Below, piece by piece: positions 6,954 through 13,256 of a DNA stretch of 13,256 nt. Position numbers and translations under genes: made by a program. Source of the stretch: DASRSS01 sp035656335 (lineage in GTDB: Bacteria; Actinomycetota; Actinomycetes; Mycobacteriales; Jatrophihabitantaceae); contig DASRSS010000072.1 in assembly GCA_035656335.1 (NCBI GenBank), positions 1 through 13,256 of the forward strand, read 5' to 3'. Under the pieces are notes generated by a model that was not told the DNA's origin, searched no databases, and worked only from the letters and a program-made list of their open reading frames with translations. Position 1 is the first letter of the stretch, and each line of letters starts with the position of its first letter.

Positions 6954-9566
6954 CTACTCCAGCCGCAGGATCTCGGCGGGCCGCGCGCGTTCGGCGAGCG
7001 CGTGCGTGGCCAGCGAGGCCAGCAGGATCACGCAGGCGGTGACGACGGCCGTGGCGGCCAGCGTGAACGCTGGCAGCACGAACTGCATCGGCGGAGGCAG
7101 CGCGGGATACACGTCCAGCGAGTGGAAGATCACGCCGAACGCGCCCGCCCCGACCCCGGAACCGGCGAGCCAACCGAGCCCGACCACCAGCACCAGTTCG
7201 AGCACGAGCGAGCGGATGTGCGCCAGCTTGCTCATGCCCATCCGCCGGCTCAGCACGTACGACACCGTGCGGCGCCTGGTGCGCGCGGCCAGCGCGAACA
7301 CCAGCCCGGCCACGGCGATGACGCCGATCAGGATCGCGAGCGCCCGCAGGTACCCGAAGATCCAGGTCACCGGCAGCAGGCCGGTCGTCCCGATCACGAC
7401 GTCGGACGTGATCTCGGTGAGCACGCTGTCGTCGTGCGCGTCCAACCACGCCAGCGCGCTGTCCAGTTCGGCGCTGGACGTCCACATCTGGTTCTCGCGG
7501 TCGGCGTTCGTGTCGACGTTCACCAGCGAGGCGGCGTCCACAACGATCATCGGACGCGATCCGTTGCGCAGCCCGGGGAAGACGACGTCCCGCGAGACGA
7601 TGTTCAGCGGGATGGTCGTGTCGCGGATCGAGACGCTGCGGGCCGGCTCGTCGTGCGGCGCGTTCACGAGGATTGCGGGAACGGCCGTGCCCGGCGGCAC
7701 GGTGTGCAGCTGGTCGACGCCCTTGCGCTGCCGATCGGTCAGGTAGGCGAACTGCCGGAACGTCGCCGGCGTGACGCCCAGGACGTACGCGTCGGTGCCG
7801 TCGGCCAGCCGCGGCTCGGTCTGGAACGTGGTGACGAACGTGCCGTGCCCCTCGGCGTCCGGGATCGCGTTGTGCAGGCCGTAGACCGACAGCACGTGCT
7901 CGGCGCCGAGGTTGGTGCGGTACTTGGTCGTCACCTCGTTGCTGACGCCGTGCGTGACGGTGCTGCCGTACGTGAGCAGGCAGCAGGGCAGCGCGGTGCC
8001 GATGATCAGGCCGACGACCACCATGCGCGACCCGGCGATGCGCCGCAGCGCGAGATAACCGGCGATCCCGGTGCGGTGCGCGGCGCGCCCGATCGCGGGC
8101 AGCAGCCACGCGACGAGTCGCCCGACGAGCAGGACGACCGCCGTCGAACCGACGATCGGGAAGACGAACGCCATCGGGCTGACACGCACGACCGTGTGGT
8201 CCACGGAGACACCGGAGCCCTGGCGGATGAGTACACCCATCCACGCCGCGAGCGCCAACAGCCCGAGCTCCCAGGGCACGAAGCGCAGCCAGTGCCGGGA
8301 TGCGCCGAGCACCCGATCGCGGCCGGACAGCGCACCGATCAGCCCGATCAGCAGCAGGCCGAGCATCGTCGCGCCGGCCGCGACCAGCGCGCCCTGCTGC
8401 GGCGCGCCCGGTTCCAGCACCTCGGACGGGCCGACCGCCTTGACCAGGCCGATCGCGGCCGCGTACCCGCCGACGAGGCCGATCAGCGCGGGCACGACCG
8501 TCTCCAGCATCGCCTTGACGCCGAGCGCGGGCGGGTCCACACCGCGAGCGACCAGCAGCTGCACCTCGCGCGCGCGGTGCGTCGCCCAGAAGACACCCGC
8601 GCCGGCGACCAGCAGCAGCGAGACGACGACGCCGGCGATGTCGATCGGGACGACCGATCCGCTGATGCCGTCGCGCGCCCGCGTCGCGATTGCGATCTTC
8701 TGCTGCAGCTGGGGCGCCACCTTGGTCGCCACGTCGTAGTGGGCGTCGATCGCGCGGGCAGCGACGGCTGCCTGCTGCTGGCCGTGCCTGTACTGGTTCA
8801 GCGACGTGGCGCGCGGCATGTCCGCGTACCACGACACCGTCACGCCCTGATCGCTGATTCGGGCCATGGTCGCCTGGTCGGCGATCAGCCACGGGCCGGA
8901 CCGGGCCGCCGGCCCCAAAGTCGCCAGCAGCTTGTCGGACGCCGCGCTCGGCACGATCTGGTCGCGCCACGTGCACCAGTAGCGTGGCAGCTCGGAGCGC
9001 CGGAACGGGCTCGGCGCCAGGTCCTTGTAGATGCCGGCCACCCGGATCGGCGCACCGCTGGTGGTGCGCACGACGTCGCCGGGCTTCACGCGGAGCTTCG
9101 TCGCGAAGACGTCGGGGAACCACACGCCGGCGCCCCCGGTCGGCGTGAGCTTCTGCACGTGCGCGAGCGCGCCGGGGCGGCTGAACACGTGCACCGAACT
9201 CGCCTGGATGTTCGTCAGGCCCAGCTCGGTCGCGTACGGCGCGGGCAGTCCGGCCGCGCTGAACTGCTTCAGGCCGCCGCTGCGTACCGACCCGAGTTCG
9301 GAGCCGGACACGTCCGCGCTGACGCCTGGCTGGCTGTACTGCGGGCAGTCGTCCGCCGCCTGAGCGCGCAGGCTGGCCGTGCCCAGCGTCGACAGGAACA
9401 GCACGCCGGACGACGCGGCGATGGCCAGGATCGCGGCCGCGCCGACGATCGCCAGGAAGACGCTGGGCCGGCGCGTGAGCAGCAGCGGCGCACGCAGCCA
9501 CGGCGCGGTCGTGAAGACGCCGCCGCGGTGCGCGGGGCGGTCGTGCTCTCCGTGCCGTCCGCTCAC
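6954..9566 (-). CDS. FtsX-type ABC transporter permease (10 predicted membrane segments)
   Basis: Membrane subunit of the ABC system encoded by this three-gene operon, 870 residues. The arrangement is that of a permease with two FtsX units: a short basic cytoplasmic N terminus, membrane segment 1 (about 35-61), a large extracytoplasmic domain (62-305), a core of segments 2-7 (about 306-534), a second extracytoplasmic domain (535-727) and segments 8-10 (about 728-851). Family hallmarks are the cytoplasmic loops AREVQLLVARGV and RTVSYVLSRRMGMSK and the C-terminal ARPAEILRLE. Cys74 and Cys198 in the first outer domain could form a disulfide. This class usually extrudes lipids, lipoproteins or peptides, or transmits mechanical force, rather than importing solutes; no binding-protein gene is nearby and the substrate is unknown. 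The start GTG overlaps the stop of the preceding ATPase gene as GTGA, so translation is probably coupled. Confidence 0.92.
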   Translation of the reverse strand: MSGRHGEHDRPAHRGGVFTTAPWLRAPLLLTRRPSVFLAIVGAAAILAIAASSGVLFLSTLGTASLRAQAADDCPQYSQPGVSADVSGSELGSVRSGGLKQFSAAGLPAPYATELGLTNIQASSVHVFSRPGALAHVQKLTPTGGAGVWFPDVFATKLRVKPGDVVRTTSGAPIRVAGIYKDLAPSPFRRSELPRYWCTWRDQIVPSAASDKLLATLGPAARSGPWLIADQATMARISDQGVTVSWYADMPRATSLNQYRHGQQQAAVAARAIDAHYDVATKVAPQLQQKIAIATRARDGISGSVVPIDIAGVVVSLLLVAGAGVFWATHRAREVQLLVARGVDPPALGVKAMLETVVPALIGLVGGYAAAIGLVKAVGPSEVLEPGAPQQGALVAAGATMLGLLLIGLIGALSGRDRVLGASRHWLRFVPWELGLLALAAWMGVLIRQGSGVSVDHTVVRVSPMAFVFPIVGSTAVVLLVGRLVAWLLPAIGRAAHRTGIAGYLALRRIAGSRMVVVGLIIGTALPCCLLTYGSTVTHGVSNEVTTKYRTNLGAEHVLSVYGLHNAIPDAEGHGTFVTTFQTEPRLADGTDAYVLGVTPATFRQFAYLTDRQRKGVDQLHTVPPGTAVPAILVNAPHDEPARSVSIRDTTIPLNIVSRDVVFPGLRNGSRPMIVVDAASLVNVDTNADRENQMWTSSAELDSALAWLDAHDDSVLTEITSDVVIGTTGLLPVTWIFGYLRALAILIGVIAVAGLVFALAARTRRRTVSYVLSRRMGMSKLAHIRSLVLELVLVVGLGWLAGSGVGAGAFGVIFHSLDVYPALPPPMQFVLPAFTLAATAVVTACVILLASLATHALAERARPAEILRLE

Positions 9567-10219
9567 TGCAGCACCCCGTCCGCCATGGCGAGGACGCGAT
9601 CGGCCCGGTCCAGGGCGTTGCGGTGGTGGCTGACCAGCACGCAGGATCCGCCCTCCGCCGCGTGCTCGCGCAGGCAGTCGAGGACGATGTCCGCGAGGCC
9701 GTGGTCCTGGTGCGCGGTCGGCTCGTCGGCAAGCAGCAGCCGCGGGCGCAGCAGCAGCGCGCGCGCGATGGACGTGCGCTGCTGCTCGCCCTGCGAGATC
9801 TGCGCGGGGAAGCGATCGGCGAGCTGGACGATGCGCAGCCGCGTCATCAACTCCTCGGCGCGCTCGACGTACGCGTCCACCTGCCTGATCAGGCGCGCGG
9901 GAAGCAGCACGTTCTCACGGACCGTGAGGTCCTCGAGCAGACCGAGTGTCTGCGGCACGAGGGCCAGCTCGGACCACGGCAGGCTGACCGCCTCGCCGCC
10001 GACGTGCGACAGCTCGCCGGCGTCCGGCTGCTCCCAGCCGCAGAGCACGGCGAGCAGCGTCGACTTGCCGGAGCCGGACGCGCCGGAGATGCCGACGATC
10101 TCGCCCGGCGCGACGCTCAGGTCGACGCCGCGCAGCGCGTGCACCGTCTCGGCGTCACGGCGGAAGGACTTGGTGAGCGCGGCGCCCTCGACGATCGGTT
10201 GGTCCGTGGTGCTCACCAT
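9563..10219 (-). CDS. ABC transporter ATP-binding protein (second NBD of the operon)
   Basis: Cytoplasmic ATPase subunit expected to drive the adjacent FtsX-type permease, 218 residues. Walker A is GASGSGKST (46-54), the Q-loop Gln90 is present (VPQTLGLLEDLT), Walker B with the catalytic Glu is LLLADE (161-166), and the switch His198 is in VSHH. Two motifs deviate: the signature is ISQGEQQR (141-148) instead of LSGGQ/E, and the D-loop reads TAHQD where TALD or SALD is usual. Bacterial NBDs with SQG-type signatures exist and can be active, so this alone does not mean inactivity. The LolD/MacB family is the nearest by general appearance. The ATG start overlaps the stop of the upstream ATPase gene by 7 bases; AAGGA lies 10 bases before the ATG. 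Confidence 0.94.
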   Translation of the reverse strand: MVSTTDQPIVEGAALTKSFRRDAETVHALRGVDLSVAPGEIVGISGASGSGKSTLLAVLCGWEQPDAGELSHVGGEAVSLPWSELALVPQTLGLLEDLTVRENVLLPARLIRQVDAYVERAEELMTRLRIVQLADRFPAQISQGEQQRTSIARALLLRPRLLLADEPTAHQDHGLADIVLDCLREHAAEGGSCVLVSHHRNALDRADRVLAMADGVLQ

Positions 10220-10905
10220 GATTCGGTCGTCCTTCCACGGTCCAGCCGCAGTACGTGGTCCGCGCGATCGATCACGCGCGGGTCGTGCGAGGCGATCGCG
10301 ATCGCGGCCCCGCTGTCGCAGAGCACGCGGAATCCGTCCAGCACCTGCTCGACGGCGACCGAGTCGAGCTCGGCGGTCGGCTCGTCCGCCACGACGAACG
10401 GCGGGTGCGCCACCATTGCGCAGGCGATGGCCACCCGCTGCTGCTCACCGCCGGACAGCCGGTGCGGCGTGTGGTCGAGGCGGTCGGCCAGGCCGAGCGA
10501 GCCGAGCATCTCGGCGATCTCGTCGTCGTGGATGCGCCACCCGCGCAGCCGTGCCGCCAGCCGCAGCTGATCGGCCGCGGTCAGGTACTCGACCAGGTTC
10601 TCGATCGGGTCCGGGAAGATAAACGCGATCGAGTAGCGCCGCAGCCGGCGCCGCTCGCGCCCGCTGGACGCGGCGACCGACTGGTTGGCGATCTCCAGCG
10701 AACCGCCGTCCGGCCGGTCGACGCAGGCGAGGATGCGCAGCAGCGAGGACTTTCCGGAGCCGGACGGGCCGGCGATGACGGTCAATGCGCCACGGGGGAA
10801 CTCCTTGGTCACGTCGTCGAGCGCGCGAACCCGTTCCCGGTCGATCCGGTACACCTTGCTGACCGCATGACAGAAGGCTCCGAGCTGGAGGGTCTGGGTC
10901 GGCAT
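10213..10905 (-). CDS. ABC transporter ATP-binding protein (first NBD of the operon)
   Basis: Cytoplasmic ATPase subunit, 230 residues, first gene of the ABC operon. Walker A is GPSGSGKSS (46-54), the signature LSGGEQQR (150-157) is canonical for the LolD/FtsE group, Walker B VVADEP carries Glu175, the D-loop ELDS is normal and the switch His is in IASHD. The oddity is the Q-loop: where relatives have FVFQ, this reads FIFPDP, with Pro98 in place of Gln; the codon CCG at 10612-10614 is one base from CAG. It differs strongly from the second ATPase, so the two are not a recent duplication and likely pair as a heterodimer. ATG 10903-10905 is chosen because upstream in-frame sequence lacks NBD similarity and enters the divergent promoter region. 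A TAGAGT box 8 bases upstream suggests a leaderless transcript. Confidence 0.93.
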   Translation of the reverse strand: MPTQTLQLGAFCHAVSKVYRIDRERVRALDDVTKEFPRGALTVIAGPSGSGKSSLLRILACVDRPDGGSLEIANQSVAASSGRERRRLRRYSIAFIFPDPIENLVEYLTAADQLRLAARLRGWRIHDDEIAEMLGSLGLADRLDHTPHRLSGGEQQRVAIACAMVAHPPFVVADEPTAELDSVAVEQVLDGFRVLCDSGAAIAIASHDPRVIDRADHVLRLDRGRTTESW

Positions 10906-10913
10906 GATCAGAC

Positions 10914-10919
10914 ACTCTA
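10914..10919 (-). promoter_or_regulatory. Candidate -10 box of the ABC operon (leaderless)
   Basis: TAGAGT on the minus strand fits TANNNT and ends 8 bases before the ATG at 10905, so the transcript would begin at or next to the start codon. No recognisable -35 is present; the expected slot is taken by the -10 box of the opposite promoter. No Shine-Dalgarno sequence precedes this ATG, consistent with leaderless initiation. Confidence 0.4.
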
Positions 10920-10936
10920 GGCACACAGCGGCTCTA

Positions 10937-10942
10937 TATGGT
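10937..10942 (+). promoter_or_regulatory. Candidate -10 box of the amidotransferase-glnE operon (leaderless)
   Basis: TATGGT fits TANNNT, is embedded in TCTATATGGT, and ends 6 bases before the GTG at 10949, placing transcription start at the start codon. TATATG at 10935-10940 is an alternative reading of the same AT-rich patch. No TTGACA-like -35 is seen 17 bases upstream. Confidence 0.45.
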
Positions 10943-10948
10943 GTCGAC

Positions 10949-11866
10949 GTGGTAACGGCTCGCGCGGACACTGACAAGATCGACACGATTGCGGTGCTGC
11001 AGCTCGCCGCGTCCGACCCGCCCGGCCGCCTGGCCGAGTGGCTGGGCGACGCCGGGATGCGGCTGGACGTGCGCGACGTGGCCGCCGGTGATCCGCTGCC
11101 GGCCGGGCCGCAGGAGCACGCCGGACTGGTCGTGCTGGGCGGCCCGATGGGCGCCGCGGACGATCAGCGCGCCCCGTACCTGCCGGCCGTGCGCGCGCTG
11201 CTGCGGGACGCGGTCGCGGCCGAGCAGCCGACGCTGGGCGTCTGCCTCGGCGCGCAGCTGCTCGCCCTCGCCAACGGTGGACGAATCGCCCCGAACCCGG
11301 ACGGACCGGAACTGGGTGCGCAGCTGGTCGCCAAGCGCACGGCCGCCGCGACCGACCCGCTCTGGGGCCCGTTGCCGATCACGCCGGACGTGATCCAGTG
11401 GCACTTCGACGCGATCACCGCGCTGCCCGCGGGCGCGATCCTGCTGGCCGGTTCGCCGCTGTGCGAGAACCAGGCCTTCCGGCTCGGCCGGCTCGCGTGG
11501 GGCATCCAGTTCCACATCGAGACGACGCCCGAGATCGTGCACGCGTGGGCGCGGGCGGACGCGGCCACGCTCGCCGACTACGACCCTGCTGTCATAGACC
11601 GCATCGTCGAGCGCGCGGCCGCGGTGCACGAGGACGTGGCCGAGGTGTGGCAGCCGTTCGTGGCCGCGTTCGCCGACATCGTCCGGGACCCGGATTCGGT
11701 GCCGTCGGCGCGTTCGGTCCCCACGACGACGGCCGCGCCGGTCACCGACCCGGCCGCGATCCGTGCCGCCCTCGCGGCGGAGGCGCACTCGGCGCACGGT
11801 GGTCCGCACGGCGGGCCGCACCGGCTGCCGATGCCGGAACCGCGGCCGCGCGATACCGATGGCTGA
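10949..11866 (+). CDS. Class I glutamine amidotransferase (GMP synthase glutaminase-like)
   Basis: Predicted cytoplasmic glutaminase-type enzyme, 305 residues. The Cys-His-Glu triad is visible: nucleophile Cys99 in GVCLGAQLLA, His189 and Glu191 in IQFHIETTPE; the oxyanion region VLGGPMGA lies at 62-69. It resembles the stand-alone amidotransferases related to the GuaA glutaminase domain, whose substrates are mostly unknown; no synthetase partner is encoded beside it. The domain ends near residue 240; the remaining 60 residues form a Pro/Ala-rich tail with a His-Gly-Gly-Pro repeat (His283, 287, 291). The start is set at GTG 10949 because a TANNNT box lies 6 bases upstream; an ATG at 10904 would add 15 unrelated residues and overlap the start of the divergent gene. 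The stop is 21 bases before glnE, so the two probably form an operon. Confidence 0.9.
   Translation: MVTARADTDKIDTIAVLQLAASDPPGRLAEWLGDAGMRLDVRDVAAGDPLPAGPQEHAGLVVLGGPMGAADDQRAPYLPAVRALLRDAVAAEQPTLGVCLGAQLLALANGGRIAPNPDGPELGAQLVAKRTAAATDPLWGPLPITPDVIQWHFDAITALPAGAILLAGSPLCENQAFRLGRLAWGIQFHIETTPEIVHAWARADAATLADYDPAVIDRIVERAAAVHEDVAEVWQPFVAAFADIVRDPDSVPSARSVPTTTAAPVTDPAAIRAALAAEAHSAHGGPHGGPHRLPMPEPRPRDTDG
11795..11818 (+). repeat. Tandem 12-base repeat encoding HGGP
   Basis: Two copies of CACGGYGGKCCG lie in tandem and a third CAC follows, encoding His-Gly-Gly-Pro twice and then His, inside the C-terminal tail of the amidotransferase. The copies differ at two bases. Confidence 0.7.
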
Positions 11867-11895
11867 TCGCGATGGCTGAGGGCGGCGATGGCTGA
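11858..11895 (+). repeat. Three direct copies of GATGGCTGA across the amidotransferase-glnE junction
   Basis: GATGGCTGA occurs at 11858-11866, 11871-11879 and 11887-11895. The first copy contains the amidotransferase stop (TGA 11864-11866), the second supplies the G/A-rich ribosome binding site of glnE, and the third contains the glnE start. The ATGs of copies one and two would open reading frames of only six and seven codons. Confidence 0.75.
11878..11882 (+). promoter_or_regulatory. Ribosome binding site of glnE
   Basis: GAGGG with a 5-base spacer to the ATG at 11888-11890. It lies 11 bases past the amidotransferase stop, suited to translational coupling. Confidence 0.55.
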
Positions 11896-13256
11896 GGCGG
11901 CGGGCGGCCGGCGCGTCGGCCTGCGCCTGGCCCGGCTGCCGTTCGCCGAACCCGACCGGGCCGCGCGACTGCTCGCCGCCGAGCCGCTGTGCTGGTGGGA
12001 CGCGTCCGGCAACGGGCCGGCCGACGACGTCGCCGCGCGGTTGATCGAGACGGTCGCGCGGGGCGCCGATCCCGACGGCGCGCTCGACGCACTGGTCGAG
12101 ATGGCCGCGGCTCCCCGCGGACGCGCGCTGACCGCGGCGCTGCGCGAGGACGAACTGCTCGGCGAGCGGCTGCTGGCGGCGCTCGGCGTCTCCGGGGCGC
12201 TGTCCGATCACCTCCGCACGCATCCGGCCGACTGGCGCGTCCTGCTGGAGGGGCAGGACCACACGGCGCCGGAGGGTGTCGCGTCCCGGCTCGCGGCGGC
12301 GGTCCAGGCCGACGTCGCCGATCCGGTGAGCGGCACCGCGGGCACCCGCGCCCGGCTGACCGGGCCCGCCGCCGTCGAGGCGTTGCGCGCTGCCTACCGC
12401 CGGGAGCTGATCGCGATCGCGGGCCGCGACCTGGCCGGCGAGCTGCCGCTGGAGCAGGTGATGGCGCGGCTCGCGGACCTCGCCGGGCACACCCTGCAGG
12501 CCGCGCTCGCGGTGGCCGCGGCCGGGCTGGGCGACGATGCGGCGCCGTGCCGGTTGACGATCATCGCGATGGGCAAGGCCGGCGGCCGCGAGCTGAACTA
12601 CGTGTCCGACGTCGACGTCGTGTTCGTCGCCGAGCCGGGGGAGCGCGACGGCGACGGCGCCGATGAGCGCGGCCTGGCGACGGCGACCGCGCTGGCCGGC
12701 GAGACAATGCGCATCTGTCACGCCGTCGCGTGGGAGGTCGACGCCGGGCTGCGTCCCGAGGGCAAGGACGGCGCCCTGGTGCGCACCGTCGCAAGCCACG
12801 AGGCGTACTACCGGCGCTGGGCCAGCACGTGGGAGTTCCAGGCGCTGCTGAAGGCGCGTCCGGTGGCGGGCGACCGCGAGCTCGGGCAGCGCTACCTCGC
12901 GGCGATCGCGCCGTTCGTGTGGACGGCGGCCGAGCGGCCGGGCTTCGTCGCGGACGTGCAGGCGATGCGCCGCCGCGTCCTGGCGAACGTGCCGGCGGCG
13001 ATCGCGGATCGCGAGGTCAAGCTCGGACCGGGTGGGCTGCGCGACGTCGAGTTCGCGGTGCAGCTGCTGCAGTTGGTGCACGGGCGCGGCGACGACAGCC
13101 TGCGGGTCGTGCCGACGCTGGAGGCGCTGGCCGCGCTGCGCGACGGCGGCTACATCGGCCGCGAGGACGCCGGCGCGCTGATCGAGGCGTACGGGTTCCT
13201 GCGCCGGGTCGAGCACCGGCTGCAGCTGCGCAAGCTGCGGCGCACGCACCTGGTGC
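11888..13256 (+). CDS. glnE: Glutamine synthetase adenylyltransferase / adenylyl-removing enzyme, N-terminal part (cut by window end)
   Basis: Bifunctional cytoplasmic regulator that adenylylates GlnA1 to switch it off and de-adenylylates it, in response to nitrogen status. The open frame starts at ATG 11888 and continues to the window edge without a stop; 456 codons are present of the roughly 1000 usual. The portion seen is an N-terminal helical region and the first nucleotidyltransferase (adenylyl-removing) domain: IAMGKAGGRELNYVSDVDVVF, with catalytic aspartates Asp241 and Asp243, then RPEGKDG, RWASTWEFQALLKARP, KLGPGGLRDVEFAVQLLQLVHGR and EYRLQL-type RVEHRLQL. These match mycobacterial GlnE closely. 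Placement after the amidotransferase gene with a 21-base gap suggests co-transcription. Its usual target, GlnA1, is not in the window; the GlnA2 that is present lacks the target tyrosine. Confidence 0.96.
   Translation, partial: MAEAAGGRRVGLRLARLPFAEPDRAARLLAAEPLCWWDASGNGPADDVAARLIETVARGADPDGALDALVEMAAAPRGRALTAALREDELLGERLLAALGVSGALSDHLRTHPADWRVLLEGQDHTAPEGVASRLAAAVQADVADPVSGTAGTRARLTGPAAVEALRAAYRRELIAIAGRDLAGELPLEQVMARLADLAGHTLQAALAVAAAGLGDDAAPCRLTIIAMGKAGGRELNYVSDVDVVFVAEPGERDGDGADERGLATATALAGETMRICHAVAWEVDAGLRPEGKDGALVRTVASHEAYYRRWASTWEFQALLKARPVAGDRELGQRYLAAIAPFVWTAAERPGFVADVQAMRRRVLANVPAAIADREVKLGPGGLRDVEFAVQLLQLVHGRGDDSLRVVPTLEALAALRDGGYIGREDAGALIEAYGFLRRVEHRLQLRKLRRTHLV

Noticed and set aside
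6916..9732. Very long open frames antisense to the ABC permease and to glnA2, nadE and glnE
   Set aside because: In high-GC coding DNA the opposite frames stay open by chance. Their translations are Arg/Ala/Pro/Gly-rich with no recognisable motifs, while the chosen frames carry complete catalytic signatures.
10904..10948. N-terminal extension of the amidotransferase starting MIRHSRHTAALYG from the ATG at 10904
   Set aside because: It overlaps the start codon of the divergent ABC gene, has no ribosome binding site, adds no family-like sequence, and would place the -10 box inside the coding region. GTG 10949 fits a leaderless start better.
10906..10986. Longer form of the first ABC ATPase beginning at 10986
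   Set aside because: The extra 27 residues are unlike NBD N termini, cross the divergent promoter region and overlap the amidotransferase gene; ATG 10905 gives a normal 230-residue NBD.
10949..11866. Amidotransferase as a PuuD-like gamma-glutamyl hydrolase completing a polyamine pathway with GlnA2
   Set aside because: The nucleophile motif GVCLGAQLLA and the FHIETTPE region match GMP-synthase-type glutaminases, not the C26 peptidase group to which PuuD belongs.
11859..11895. Six- and seven-codon reading frames beginning at ATG 11859 and 11872 as leader peptides
   Set aside because: They are by-products of the 9-mer repeat, the first overlaps the amidotransferase stop, and nothing in their codons suggests an attenuator. 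The repeat is reported as a finding instead.

Overview
The window is high-GC DNA (GC-rich at third codon positions, several GTG starts, TANNNT-type -10 boxes next to start codons) and looks like part of an actinobacterial chromosome. The best markers are glnA2, glnE and panB, whose products closely resemble their Mycobacterium and Streptomyces counterparts as I recall them. I cannot name the genus from sequence alone. There is no rRNA, tRNA, CRISPR array, insertion sequence or transposase. Coding density is very high: the longest non-coding gap is about 170 bases, so no stretch over 300 bases lacks a gene. The first 45 bases, beyond the panB stop, hold nothing I can identify.

Layout. (1) Minus strand, 46-2762: panB (pantothenate/CoA pathway) and nadE (glutamine-dependent NAD synthetase), separated by about 145 bases with a GC-rich hairpin. 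(2) Plus strand, 2934-5670: an L,D-transpeptidase lipoprotein and, 13 bases after it, a GlnA2-type glutamine-synthetase-like ligase. (3) Minus strand, 5652-6866: a YbjJ-like MFS transporter whose 3' end overlaps that of glnA2 by 19 bases. (4) Minus strand, 6954-10905: a tightly overlapping ABC operon of two different ATPase subunits and one 870-residue FtsX-type permease. (5) Plus strand, 10949 to the right edge: a class I glutamine amidotransferase followed by glnE, which runs off the window (456 codons present of about 1000).

Glutamine recurs as a theme: NadE uses its amide nitrogen, GlnA2 is a glutamate ligase, the amidotransferase is a predicted glutaminase, and GlnE controls the main glutamine synthetase. 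In other actinobacteria glnE and glnA2 lie close together; here transport genes occupy about 5 kb between them and look like the accessory part of the window.

Most worth a second look: the two ABC ATPases carry motif deviations (Q-loop of one; signature and D-loop of the other) that would fall in the same ATP site of a heterodimer, predicting one degenerate and one consensus site. The ABC operon and the amidotransferase-glnE pair diverge from a 43-base gap in which each -10-like box lies 17 bases from the other and 6-8 bases before a start codon, suggesting back-to-back leaderless promoters. I found nothing I would call a wholly new system.
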